Origin: Marisa cornuarietis
Taxonomy: Eukaryota; Mollusca; Gastropoda; Architaenioglossa; Ampullariidae
Length of the DNA: 64,000 nt
NCBI GenBank assembly: GCA_004794655.1
Contig: SMMW01000650.1
Span: forward strand, 372,001-436,000
Direction of reading: 5' to 3'
Shown here: in pieces, positions 1 through 11,484 of the stretch
Layout of the letters: the number at the start of each line of letters is the position of its first letter
How positions within the stretch are numbered: the stretch's first letter is position 1
Made by a program: the position numbers and the translations under genes
Notes under the pieces: generated by a model
Databases searched by the model: none
What the model saw: the letters and a program-made list of their open reading frames with translations, nothing else
Told to the model about the DNA's origin: nothing

Positions 1-770
1 ACAGATATCACGACATCACTTAACAGCTAGCTCCACCTATCAATTTTAGTGAACATGGCTATACAAATTTCATATAACAAAAATTTTAAAGGGAAGCAGC
101 CATCTTATACAGTTGTTTCATTAAGAGTTCTACAACTGTTTTTACCACTGCTTCACTTCAATCACTCTAAGAAAGAAAATAATTCATTAATTCATATTAA
201 CCCACTGTATGTTAGATCAGATTACCCAACAATAGCGGAAGATCAAGCTATACACTCATAAATTTTGCATGTGTCAAAACAGCTCAATTGCCTTTAATGC
301 TGTTGCTCTAACCATTTCTGTTTCTCCCTTGCTAAAGGCAAAACAAATATTTCATTTTGTTCTTATGATTCTATTTTAATGCAGACTTTCCCTGGCATCA
401 GCTGGGCTCAATTAAGGGCTTTACATGTGAACACAGGCACCCAAGCACACACCTTAGGGTAAGCATCAAATGTACCTTCATATACAAACACACATACACA
501 AAAGCACATACACTCTAACACACAAAGAGGGTGAAGGAAACCTAAGTATCAAGAAAAAAAAACACCAACAGTCAGCAATGAAAACTGTTTTCTGCAAGGA
601 ACTCATTCTTCAAGTGCAAAATCTTCAAAATGCATTTAATAAAACACCACATTAAAACATTCTCAGTCAGCAGTCACAAGGAATATAATTCATTATGAGA
701 GATTACAATATTTTCAATGCATGCAGGTTAATAGGAAAAAAATTGACAAACACCATGCTTAACTTCTTAC
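1..770. other. MOV10-like gene intron / left edge, no exon seen
   Basis: No coding exon is supported here. The splice donor of the last visible MOV10-like exon lies at 769-770 (minus strand), and the next helicase exons must lie beyond the left edge. Short open frames in this stretch are AT-rich and lack splice sites or recognisable motifs. Confidence 0.5.
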
Positions 771-3700
771 CAACAGCTTTTGAGGTATGGTCCGTCTACT
801 TCGACTAGCAGCATTCATTCGTAACAGGACATCTTTATCTAGGTGCTCATAAAGTCTTTCTGCAATATTGTCAGCGGCACTGTTAGAAGGGGCGCAGGCA
901 AGAATTCTTGCATCAGGGAAACACTTGACCACCTGGTGACCATACAATCACATAGTACATGTACCAATAGTTAAGCTCTTAGTAAGAACATTTGGGTGCA
1001 GATTTGATTCTAAGAATTTTTATTTTCATATTTTTGCTTTTCCTTGTTTAAAGATTTATTTAATTTCTTTCAGTTTGTAGTATTGATTATGAAATTAAAA
1101 CCTAAGACTGGGCTTAAAAATTGTACTTAGTTTCCTGAATACCTGTTTGATAGCCTCAACAATTGTGTATGTCTTTCCAGTGCCAGGAGGACCAAACACA
1201 ATGTATGGAGCTGGGCGAGAGGTTCCCGCCACTATGTGTCGTATAGCGCAGTCCTGCTCCATGTTAGGTGCAGGGTTGACCGAATAAAAACTGAAACAGA
1301 TAATCAGCAAATAATAAAGAGACGGATGCAATAACAGAACTTGAAATGAAAGGTATAAGACCAAACACATATTTGTTTTCAATAGGGATCTTACCAATTG
1401 TTCATACAAATGTAAAGCAAGGTAGTTTCCCGGAGTATATAGAATATATTGCCCACTTTTGTCAATATACTTCATTCTTGGGATGGGATCTCTACCGATG
1501 GTTTGGTTATATGGGTGTACTTATTATAAACTATATTAGCCTGTTTGGACTACGGCAGGATCAGATGTGTACAGCATTGAATGTGGCATTCCACAAGGTA
1601 GGGATGAATATTTCCTAATAATAAGTTATATTAGTTTCCTGCTAATTAGTTTCCTATTACTATCACCCGACAATTATGCACTGTTTAACTTTTGCAAAAG
1701 TTATTTTATTTCATGTTGACTGTAACACCCATTACACTCAAGCAAAGAAAGTAAAGTGTGAATAAAAAAATAGACAACGCTACAACCTCTCAAACAACCT
1801 TTTCTCCACTCCAGGAAACTGCAGCCCAGATGTTCACAAAGGTAAATCTAAGGTAAATCACCCAATGTACCTCACAAATAACTGGAATCAACAGGAAATT
1901 GTAAAACTTACGAAAGGGGCTGGGCTGGATCGTGGAATGTACCCCAAATCCCAACAACATCATATGACGGAAATAGAAGACTTTCCATGTCTTGTTCCTC
2001 CTCCACTGTCTCTACAGCCCGATGTTGCAGAAGCAGAGGCATTCGGTTTAAGACAAACTGTACGTGAAATTCCATATCATTCTGGAAGATCTTCAGCAGG
2101 CTGAAGCAGAATCCAATATCTACCTCTTAATAACAAATATCAAAATATAAGAAAGAGACAAAGTAAGGCAGCTAAAGGCAATCTGTCTCATACAAAGTTT
2201 GCCTCACACACTCATACTGACTCATGATGTATAAAAATTACAATGAAACTTTTATTAGCAGTGACTAGAAAACATCATTAAAAATAATTATTATTATTAC
2301 AGCTGCAAGGGAGGCTTCACTAAGTGATGGTTATTGCACTCAGCTGCAAAACAGGTCATTGCTCAAGGCCCATTTGGGTCTGTGTCTGGAAAACTCCCCA
2401 CTGCTTCAATCCCCCTTTCCCCATCACCTGCTTTGCAGAAATGGTGCCTTATTAAATCAAGGGAGGTAATGACAGCCGAAGGAAAGTGTTGCGGTTGGAC
2501 ATGGTGAACCACTTACGTTATCTACTCCCAGGCTATAGGACTGGCCTCAGACTGTAAGACTCTAACTTTACTTGTAAACTGAAACCACATCTCCTCTACT
2601 TGCTGTGTATACCCTTGGACATGACACTGACATTTTCTTCATCATTGACACCTGGCTCCATGATGGTGATGACTAAGCTCACATCGGCGGCAGGCTATGC
2701 GATCATGTCTTTCCTCTTCTATGACAAGTGGGTGGCATCACTGTCACGTACAGGGATTCTTTTCAGTTACACTTATTTCTGTGTCTACCTCCCCTCCGCA
2801 AAAACCACCTTTTAAGTGGTGGAACTCACTGTTCAAACCACCCCATCAACCACTTTTCTGTGCATTTATCATCCCCCAGCGAACACCAAGAACAAGCTGA
2901 TAGACTCTACTCAACCTCTTGAGCCATTTCTTGGATTAATGTGCTGTGTAAGTCTCCTTAACTTAACATCAGGATCATCAGCATCACTATCATATGCTAG
3001 CCCAAATTTAGGTGCAAAGACTCTCGTTTTTGATCCCATGGGCATCTATGCAGTCATCAAACTTTATATCAGCTGCACATTCAGAGTCTAGAAAAAACAA
3101 CTCATTAAAGAATAGGTAAAATACTAAACTTACTTATTACTAAACCCAAGAACAAGCCGTGTTTGTTCCACATCATGAACAAAGCCCTGGTATTCTGTTG
3201 TATTTATTTGTCCATCTTTGTCCAGGATTCTCACCAGTATATGGTCTCCCCTCAGAACTGAAGGTCTACTTTCTGCTAGACCAGGAACCTTAACAGTTTT
3301 AAAGAAAATGTTTCTAGTGTCCACACACTCAGAGCTTATTATTCTATACGTGTACTAGTATTATAACATTCTAATTTTCTCTTTCATATATCCCATTTCC
3401 AGAGTAAAATCACAAATGTCTTCTCTCTCATATTACTTTAACATGACAAATATTAAAGTGAATAAGCATCAATTTACCTATGCTAGGAAGGCTCCATTTG
3501 TGAAAATTACTATTTTGCCATCTCTTTTATAGTTTAATATGAACACTTGTTTATGACCAAAAGATTAAAGTCATAATTCCTGTTATTAGGTCAACCACTA
3601 TTTTTAAAACATTTTTGAAGGGTAATGCAAAATTTTACAATATCAGTGAAATAAGTACACAGCCTTACACATTAGCTGCATTTTAAAAGGGATTTCACTT

Positions 3701-6700
3701 ACCTCCAAAACCAACGAAGAAGCTCCTCGCCTCTTCATGGTTGCTGTCATGTCATATTTGTGAAGTTCCACTTCCACCTGGGCTTCCTCACAGTGCAAAA
3801 GAGTGCTCAGCTTCTTGGCATACTTACTGAATGACAGCTCTTCCTCTAGCACACTCCTGTTTGGAACGTAGACAAAACTTTAAATAAGGAGAATTAGTGA
3901 GATTTCCTCAGCAAAATATCACAGAAAGAGTACACAGGATGCGAGAACTAAAGAAATGTAGGCATAATCTAATTTCCTCCCCCTCTCATCCCCACAGGAG
4001 TTTGAGGATTGAAAGAGCTGCAGGTGCCAACTGAAGATGTGAATTTCATTTTCTGTTAGGGTCTTTGAATACCCTTTTTATTAATTTGTTTTGCAGCCTA
4101 TCCTTCCCTGATACGCAAAAGTCACAAAATGTCATCATCTTCATCAACCATTAACCATCACCACCACCATAAAAATGACTGTTGCCATCTGCAACTCCAC
4201 TTAAATATATTACTGTTCATTCTATCCTATTACTCACAGAAAAAGCTCAGAAAAGCAATCGAAAGGCAAATATGTTGTAACAAATACAAAGTTTGTGAAA
4301 GAAAATAAAGATAAAGACATAAATGAATAAGAATTCTTAAGGGAAAAATGATATACACACCTCAGAACCATCATTTCTGAGCGCATTTTCTCGTTTAATT
4401 TTTTTCCTTTATCTTCAAATCCACGGTTTATGAAACTGAGAAGTTTCCCTGCTTTATATGATTTCAGAGGCCACTCCTTTGAAAGCTGGTCTGTTGACTT
4501 GCTGATGACATAAAAGCGATATGTGCACAAACCTGCAGAAAATTTTGTTCTTGGTGATTCTGTTCCTCCTCAAAATTAAGCTAAGGATTACTTCTACGAT
4601 CTTGAGCATGTAATCTTAGTTAATATGCTTCCCTTATAGACACTTAACAAAGGTTTCTTGAGAGATTCACATTAACAATACAAAGCCATGCTGTAGTACA
4701 TGCCTTGTAACTGTACTGATCACTGAGTGTAGAGGCACAGTTACAACTATCTTTCTGACAAGATCACAATTGGAAATTTAAATCATGATTGCTGATGAGT
4801 CCACATGTCAAACTCTAAATAACTGACAATATATGAGCTGTTAATCTCCTTAAAGCAGTGGCCACTAAAGTGGTACCACACGCAGCTAAAGAACATGTAA
4901 GTCATAAATGTAATAACTATGCAGAAAGCTTAAAATTGTAAAAATCAACATTGTTTCCAAATACAAGACAAGCAGCATGCAAGTATTATGTATTTATATG
5001 AATCAAGCATGATGAATGCATGCACATAAAAAGCTGATGTGTAGTTATTAAGAAAGAAAACAAGAGCAGCCTCACACAGTCAAACTACAAACAGTACTCA
5101 CCAACAGCCGTAAAGATCACAATTATTAAAAATGGGGTCCATGCAAGACGCCAAAGCATCTCAGGGTGGCAGGGGAGAAGAGAAGAAAGGGAGAAAACCC
5201 ATGAATTATAAGAGTCATTGGGGGTTTTAGAAAGCTGGAAATAAAGACAGTGTGATGGAAGAAGGCAAAAGGAATAATAAAAAAAATAGTATTCAACAAC
5301 AAAAAAGTGACACCCAAATTTTTTAAGCTTGATGCCGCAGGAAAGCAAGTAATTGTTCAGCACATGCCAACCAAGAGTTCTATATATTTGGTAGGGTTGC
5401 AACAGCAGATCTGGTTACCTAAGGCCCTGATAAAGAGAAGTCTGGGCCAAGAAAATCATATTTTGCTTTAAAAGCATATTGGCAGCACTAGCTAGCCAAA
5501 AATTGTGGGAAATATGCCAAAATCATATGGGTAACCAGGTCTGCAAGAGTTTATTAAAGAACATAGACAAGGAAAATGCCTTATGGGCAGCAGTAACACA
5601 GTGTATACGTTAACGAGACAATGGTGGAAATACATCTCAAAATATGAAGTACATTCTCTTATATAATTAATCTGTTAAAATCCTTTATTTACACTAATGA
5701 AACTATTTTTATTCAAAATATTGAAATCAGCATTTAAAATGAAGGCAAAGCAAACTACCTTTCTTACATAACTGTCCATTGATATCCTAAGACAAGCCTA
5801 GTAATATTATACCACTTACAAAAAATATTTATTTACCCACATAACAAGCAAATGTAATATCTTTTGGCTTTAATTGTTTCTCCCCTCTACTCTTTCAAAA
5901 ATGTTAATTAGCCTGCTGCCCTTCAGAGTTTTGAAAGAAGAAATAATAACCAAGCATGCATAATAATAATAAATGTTTAATAACTGAAGCACATAAAATT
6001 CTTTGATTATAATGAAAACTATTTAAACAGGAAACATATTTTGTAAGCTGTACCTTGGTGGTTTGACACCTTTTATTACAGTTTCAGGTGGTGGTATAAA
6101 GCGTGGCTTTTGTGATCGATAAGGTTCAATCGCATCTTTTTTCAGATCATCAACTAAGCTGTCACTGCATGAAAAGTGGAAAGTGTATATCAGACGCAAT
6201 GGCAGAGTTGCACAAAAACTGAAGACTACACGTCGGTACAGCTCGCCCACCTGACTGACACAGACTTTCAGCTGCAGAGTGCCCTCACCACCTGCATCAA
6301 AAACTTACATAATGTCATTTGTAACTCTTACCTAATAATATTTCTGCACATGACATTTTTACTTATATGACATTCTTTAGATCAATGGTGTTTCCTATAT
6401 AAAGTTAACATAAAAGCAAATTATGTTTTACTTGTCTGATGAGATTTGGAGTGACTGCATGACCATTTTTCTGGCTAAAATCTTTCTTTAAAAAAAATAA
6501 ATAAATAACCAAACCAGAATATGAATGAAAATATAGTTATCATTTGTGCTCTAAACAAAATCCTCCTATCCAAAAAAAAACAGTGATAAGACATTTAACA
6601 ATAACTTTGTCATGAATTGTAAGTTTAAAATCTGATTAATAAGCATCAGCAGTGGCCTGGGTAACCACGCCCTCTCTTTTCCCCAGTTAAATGTTTATTC

Positions 6701-8182
6701 TATGCTTCTCCACAGCTTTCTTCCAAAATATGCATGAGCTTGTGTTCTCTCTCTTTCCCACACACACAGATCCGCTTGTATACTCTCTCTATCTTTGCAT
6801 ATACACTTTGAGACTTACCTGGTGTGAGGCACATCTCAGATGGATCAATGTACTGAAATGAATTTCTATCCGATGTTGGATCACCCCAAGACAACAATCT
6901 GAATGTCAGCTGGGATGACTGGTTGGTCACATTTAAGGTCACAGTCTTCTTTACCCCCAGCTCTACTTTGATGGAAAACTGTTGATTTTCATCTGACTTC
7001 TTCACACCTTCATCTTTGCACCAAACTAAAATGTCAGATGAGGGCTGAGAAGCATTGTTCCTGCAAGTGTTCCATTATCAAGAAGCACAGTTACATGCAA
7101 TATTTTTAAACACTTTTCTAAATGCAAGTTTGTTATCATAAATAAAAAAAAACACTTGAGATGTATAACTCACGTAGACAATGAGTGATCATACCAAAAA
7201 CCATCTGAGCGAGAAACATTTTTTAACAGATGTCAATAGTCATATTTAGATATTATAACAGAAACCAAGAAAAATAAGCTAAAGACCCACCTTCTCCATG
7301 AATACTTTAAATAGCTGGTAGCTTTCTCTTTCTCATATGTGTGTTCTTATGTAGAGTGCTTTTTTGCGTGTGCTTATATACTGTGTGTTTATAGGTGTGT
7401 GTGTGTGTGACAAAGATATTGTGAAGCCAGTTGTTTATGTCAAAGTGTATTGAATTTGCTGCTGGCAGGGAAATGCACTACAGAAAAGGTGTTTTTAAAT
7501 TTTTTATTTGTATTACAATTCACCTTTTAAAAGACCTAATAAGTCCAGTCAGAAACTTCTTTTGCTTCTGATCTTTTATGCAAAAAATCTGTTAAATGTG
7601 TTGTGGTAGACAGCATATTATCTAAATACCATCATGTTCTAATTGGAAAAACGATGAATACATATATCTGCACAAGGATCAGATGTATAATACTCCGATG
7701 CTACAATACATAAAACTATTACAAAGTGCAAAATACATAAATACTTGAAAAGTGAAGAAAATGATAATAGTACCACTATGTGCAAAAATTATAAACTAAA
7801 CCTCTTAATGTGGTGATTTCAGATCATCTTTGTTTCCTTCTCTGTAACAGTACGGTCACTTACCTTTTGCACTTGCAATTCAAGAATAAACAAACAAAAG
7901 AAGATGATGTTTATTTCAGTTGTATGAACTTTGTTTATAAAACATATAAATGATTTTGTATTAACTACACACTTACTTCTGTGATGATTTTTGACTGAGG
8001 TATTCAGAATATTTGTGCCTTTGAGTCCCTATATGCTGCTGCAGGTCCTCCTGACTTGCAAACTCCATCTTGCAAGTACTGCAGAAAATCTGTTTCTTAG
8101 TGCTGCTTCTGGAATCATCATCTGCTGTTTTCTTTCCCCTTTTCTTGTTTAAGTGCTGATCAACCACGTAAGAATGCTCCAT
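771..8182 (-). CDS. MOV10: MOV10-like SF1 RNA helicase (5' part of gene, nine exons, continues beyond left edge)
   Basis: MOV10/Armitage-family UPF1-like helicases unwind RNA 5' to 3' and act in RNA silencing and retroelement control (family knowledge). Exons in transcript order are 7977-8182, 6819-7060, 6054-6291, 4361-4501 (or to 4532), 3703-3856, 3134-3327, 1912-2100, 1143-1290 and 771-932. All have GT-AG borders and every phase matches, giving 558 residues. A stop codon lies 9 nt upstream of the ATG at 8182. Residues 34-56 form a C2H2/U1-like finger (C34, C37, H50, H56). The middle part follows the MOV10 N-terminal domain, including SRPSVLRGDH and NRMPLLLQHRA. Walker A GPPGTGKT is at residues 488-495, followed by motif Ia ILACAPSNSAADN. 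The Walker A position near 490 fits MOV10 (about 525 in human) better than the longer MOV10L1. Motifs II-VI are outside the window. The acceptor of the 4361-4501 exon is the least certain border. Confidence 0.9.
2590..3060 (+). mobile_element. Decayed CR1/L2-like LINE endonuclease fragment
   Basis: Plus-strand translations, broken by stops and frame changes, resemble the N-terminal half of CR1/L2 ORF2 endonucleases: a DTWLHDGDD stretch (family TETWL), GGITVTYRDS (family GGGIAVIHRDS), then LFCAFIIPQ/CIYHPPANTKNKL (family CLYRPP). It lies in the MOV10-like intron between exons 1912-2100 and 3134-3327, antisense to that gene. No termini or target duplication were found, so borders are approximate. 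Family placement is by recalled motif pattern only. Confidence 0.55.
5102..5159 (-). other. Possible alternative first exon encoding a membrane anchor
   Basis: An ATG at 5159 opens 19 codons ending at a good donor (GTTG then GTGAGT). The phase matches the strong acceptor at 4533-4534 (TTTTCTGCAG). Joined to the longer form of the next exon (4361-4532), the reading frame enters MOV10-like coding sequence. The encoded N-terminus is hydrophobic (TPFLIIVIFTAVG, then LCTYRFYVIS), like a signal anchor. It cannot be an internal exon of the main transcript, because after the upstream exon (phase 2) it would hit a stop. This is inference from splice signals only. Confidence 0.3.
5405..5543. mobile_element. 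Short MITE-like element with 14-15 bp terminal inverted repeats
   Basis: The sequence CAGATCTGGTTACC at the left end is mirrored by GGTAACCAGGTCTG at the right end (one mismatch), about 139 bp apart. No coding sequence lies between. No clear target duplication could be assigned, so the superfamily is left open. It lies inside a MOV10-like intron. Confidence 0.45.
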
Positions 8183-9572
8183 TCTTCTCTACTGTCGATC
8201 TTAAAATGGCTTTGATCTATCAAAAATTATTACATTTCCTAGTTAAGCATATGCATTGCTTCACCTATAAGCTTTATATTATGAGTATTTCTTAACCTCA
8301 GTTACCTTCATTAAGTTTAATAAAATACTGAACAGTACAACCAAATATACATCATGCTTTTACTATACTTGTAATGTTCCAATTATACACAAATACAACA
8401 TGTAAACACTATACATGCAGTTACTACAAAAATATATAATTGCTGACAGATCCTGAAGGGACTGACTAATTACAAAGAAGCTAAAGGTGGTTACAGTGAA
8501 ACATAAACAATAAAATTGTGTATTTCTATGCTGTATTTGCAGTTCTGCCTATAGACAGTTATATGTTACAAGACTGTGCTTGCAAGTGATTCGAACAATA
8601 ATTACTGCTTGCCATTAAAGTTGCTTATTTTCTTTAAAACATAAAAACGAAGCAGCTGTTTACTTCTTTACCCGGGAATCCTACGAGGAACTGCCCACCT
8701 GATTAATTTCAGCAGTCTTTCGCTGGATAGTATCTCCCCAATACTCCGATAAGGAGTTACTCAGAACATTTACGAAAGCGAAAGTACGATTAAGAGAACA
8801 ATACAAATTTGGAATCTTTTATATTGGTTTCTGTTTCATTTTGTAGTATCGGCAGATGACTAATAGATTTATCATAAAACAGTGTAAGTATAGAGTAAAA
8901 ATAAACTCTTTTAAATAATTTTAAATGTTAAACGTCCTACTTAAACGGCGAAACATACGAAACTAAATTGTCTACGTCCGCTGTCCAACAACACGGATTG
9001 ATATGAAAGAAGTGCGATTGGTGCAATTTCTCCATAACTGCAGCAGGTTGTTTGTTAGACTGATAAGAAATCAAAGAAAACACATCTTTGTGCAGATATC
9101 TGTGACCCGTTCTGAAAGACATCAGGAAGAAATTTCTAGTTATTCCAACTTATTCGCCTTCATTGTGCTCGCGGCTTAATTACTCAATGTTCTTTGCGTC
9201 AAGTTCCGCTAGAGAGTAGAGATCGTCCTCTTGGATATCCGCATCTCTGCTATGTTCCCTATGATCACACCATTGACATCAGACTTACTTATTTTCGTCA
9301 TCTTTGTCGCTCCTCGTCCATGACTTAACCGTCAGCTGGTCTATTATTTGCCTGGCATCAGTTGCCTTTGTCGACAGCAATGGCTTCAATCAAAAGGAAT
9401 TTAATTAGGGATAGGGGTATCGGTGCACTTCACGGAGATCGACGATCTATGTTGCATTTGACATTTGACTCATGCTTTTAGTCTTAATCTTATTTCTTTC
9501 TCGTCGTCCCCTTCATAAAACCACGAAAACAATAATGATTTAATTTTACCCTATATATATATATGTATTGCT
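8183..9572. other. Upstream region of the MOV10-like gene
   Basis: This holds the presumed promoter and 5' untranslated region of the MOV10-like gene, which is transcribed leftward. No TATA box or other strong element was recognised. A 62-codon minus-strand frame at 8937-9122 has no motif and is not called. The left target-site duplication of the inverted LINE ends this stretch. Confidence 0.4.
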
Positions 9573-9581
9573 TATTGTGTA
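9573..9581 (+). repeat. Left target-site duplication of the LINE
   Basis: TATTGTGTA directly precedes the inverted LINE segment and is repeated exactly at 13169-13177 after the (ACTG)n tail. Confidence 0.8.
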
Positions 9582-11062
9582 TTCTGTCCATCGGTTGAGT
9601 ACAGCATTGCCTTCTGTGAGAAGGTGACCATCGCTGTCTTCGATGACTGAGATCTTCTGCTGGTCTGTCTTAGTGAGGGTCTTTAGAAGTTGGTAGGCCT
9701 TTTTGCTGTCACCTCGTGCAATTCCAACCTCTATGTTCTGGCACTGCTTCTCGATCCAGCTCTCCCTAGCTGCCTTCATCCCTTTCTTAATGGCACAATT
9801 CACTTCTTTGTATTTGGTTGCTGCTTCTGGTTTGCTTTTCTTTTCCCTCTTCAAGGCCCTCCTTTGGTCACAGAGGTCTAGTATGTCGTTCGTGACCCAT
9901 GGCTGTTTCTTATTTCTATGTCGCCCTAGAACCTCTTGGGCTGTCGACAGTAGCACCTCTTTGATGTTTCCAGCGAGGGTGTCTACATCGCAGTCCACCA
10001 GGTTCAGTGCGCCAAATTTTCCGCCAACCGTGGCCTTGAAGACTTCTGCAACCTTTGGGTCTTGCAGCTTCTCCAAATCAAAGCGAATTCGGGGAGTGTT
10101 TAAGAGTCGCTTCGCTTTCAGCCTCAGCTTCAGGTTGTTAGAACAAGGTCATGGTCGCTGCCTATGTCAGCGCCTGGGTACGTCCTTGTCTTGGCCCTGT
10201 TGATGCTGGATTTGAAGCGTCTCGGCAGTAGGATGTAGTCGATCTGATTATGGACCAATCCGTCTGGTGAATGCCAGGTGGCCGTCCTTGATTTCTTGTG
10301 GGGATACAAGGTGTTGGCTAAGGTGAGTCTCTGGCTCTGTGCGAACTCTAGGAGTCTGATTCCCCTGTCGTTGGTTTCACCAAGGCCAAATTTCCCCACC
10401 GTTCCTGCCCATTGCTGGTAGGCGTCTGGTCCGACCTTGGCGTTCCAGTCTCCGAGCACAACCAGGATGTTCTTTTTTGGAACTGCCTTCACAATCTTGT
10501 CCAGTTGTTGGTAGAATTCTTCCACTTCGTCGTCTCCATGTGTGGAAGTTGGAGCGTATACTTGGACAATGGTGACATTATGAGGCTTAGCTGAGACACG
10601 AATGGAGATCAGCCGGCTGGATACGGGTGTACAGCTGATGACGGCCGCGGCCACCTTCCTGTGCACGAGGAAGCCCACGCCGTACTCATGCCTGGTGTCC
10701 TCCCCACTGTACCACAGTCTGTGGCCGTCTTCCGTCACTGTTTCCCCAAATCCTGTCCATCTGACCTCTGCCAGTCCCACAATGTCCCACTGGTACCGTT
10801 TCAGCTCGTGTGTGAGTTGGTGCACTTTTCCGCACTGGTATAACGTGCGTACGTTCCACGTGCCAATGGTTGTTCCTTCTCTTAGTTTGATTTCTGTTTT
10901 GGTTTCAGTCTTGGTCTTGGCTCCAGTAGCACACTTTCCGCTGACCCCACGCTGGAGCCTTCCGATAGGGTGCGCGGTCGTTGTTAGTCCGGGCCGCGAC
11001 CGATCCGGCATGTTATCTCTTTTCTGGCGTATATCCATGGTCCTTACATTGAGCTTATACAC
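9582..11062 (-). pseudogene. LINE endonuclease and linker half (inverted, frameshifted)
   Basis: Reading leftward from 11062, this part encodes an apurinic-type (EEP) endonuclease that nicks the target to prime reverse transcription. Its hallmarks are GTWNVRTL, EVRWTG, VQVYAPT, GDWNAKVG, DYILLPRR and a terminal GSDHDLV. One base appears lost near 10137, so the frame breaks after DLVLTT. Homology resumes in the second frame (KLRLKAKRLL, then to 9582), the linker leading into the reverse transcriptase. That linker stops in mid-protein at the target duplication because the remainder is on the other strand. A possible start is at 11062, but the family start is uncertain. Confidence 0.85.
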
Positions 11063-11484
11063 TTGGTAGCGCTAATCCCTTCTCCAAGTGAACCACAGCC
11101 GATTGTCGGCCTGGTCGTGAACACGTAGGCGCTGGGCCCTGGCCTGTACTCTCATCGTGGAGAGTCTTCGCCCGCTGATGCCGTGTTAGTATCAGGATTT
11201 TCTGTAGGGGTTTACTCCCTTAGCCTTTATCTTTCCCAAGATTCCCCCAAGGCAGTGGAGCCATTTTTCCTTGGCTAGGATGAGAGAAAATTATACGTCT
11301 GAGTTGACCGCTCCATGCCGGCAGGTGAGAAAATGGCGGCAGCGGCAACCACATGGTCTTCTAAGTTTCTATACTAGTCACATGATCGTTAAACTAGCCC
11401 ATCAAACATCAAATTTTAAGCTTATGGTCTTACAAAAGCCTCTCTCAGAGTGGTTGGAGCATTTATAAAATGAGCATTTATTTG
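11063..11484 (-). other. Presumed 5' untranslated part of the LINE up to the inversion junction
   Basis: No open frame or motif is seen between the endonuclease start and the sense half. The simplest reading is inverted 5' UTR of the element. The last 30 bases hold a small direct repeat (GAGCATTTAT twice near 11457-11482) next to the junction. The 5' end of the element cannot be fixed without another copy. Confidence 0.4.

Noticed and set aside
2310..2480. Possible tRNA-derived SINE head (AAGTGATGGTTATTGCACTC, then GCTGCAAAACAGG)
   Set aside because: The A-box-like part is suggestive, but the B box is decayed and no second copy in the window confirms a family.
5085..5402. 106-codon minus-strand open frame as an internal MOV10-like exon
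   Set aside because: Only its last 58 bases have usable splice support. The rest encodes a hydrophobic low-complexity run with no MOV10 similarity, and as an internal exon after 6054-6291 the best acceptor gives a stop.
9703..10203. 166-codon plus-strand frame
   Set aside because: It is the antisense shadow of the inverted LINE linker and endonuclease.
10602..11069. 155-codon plus-strand frame
   Set aside because: Antisense shadow of the LINE endonuclease.
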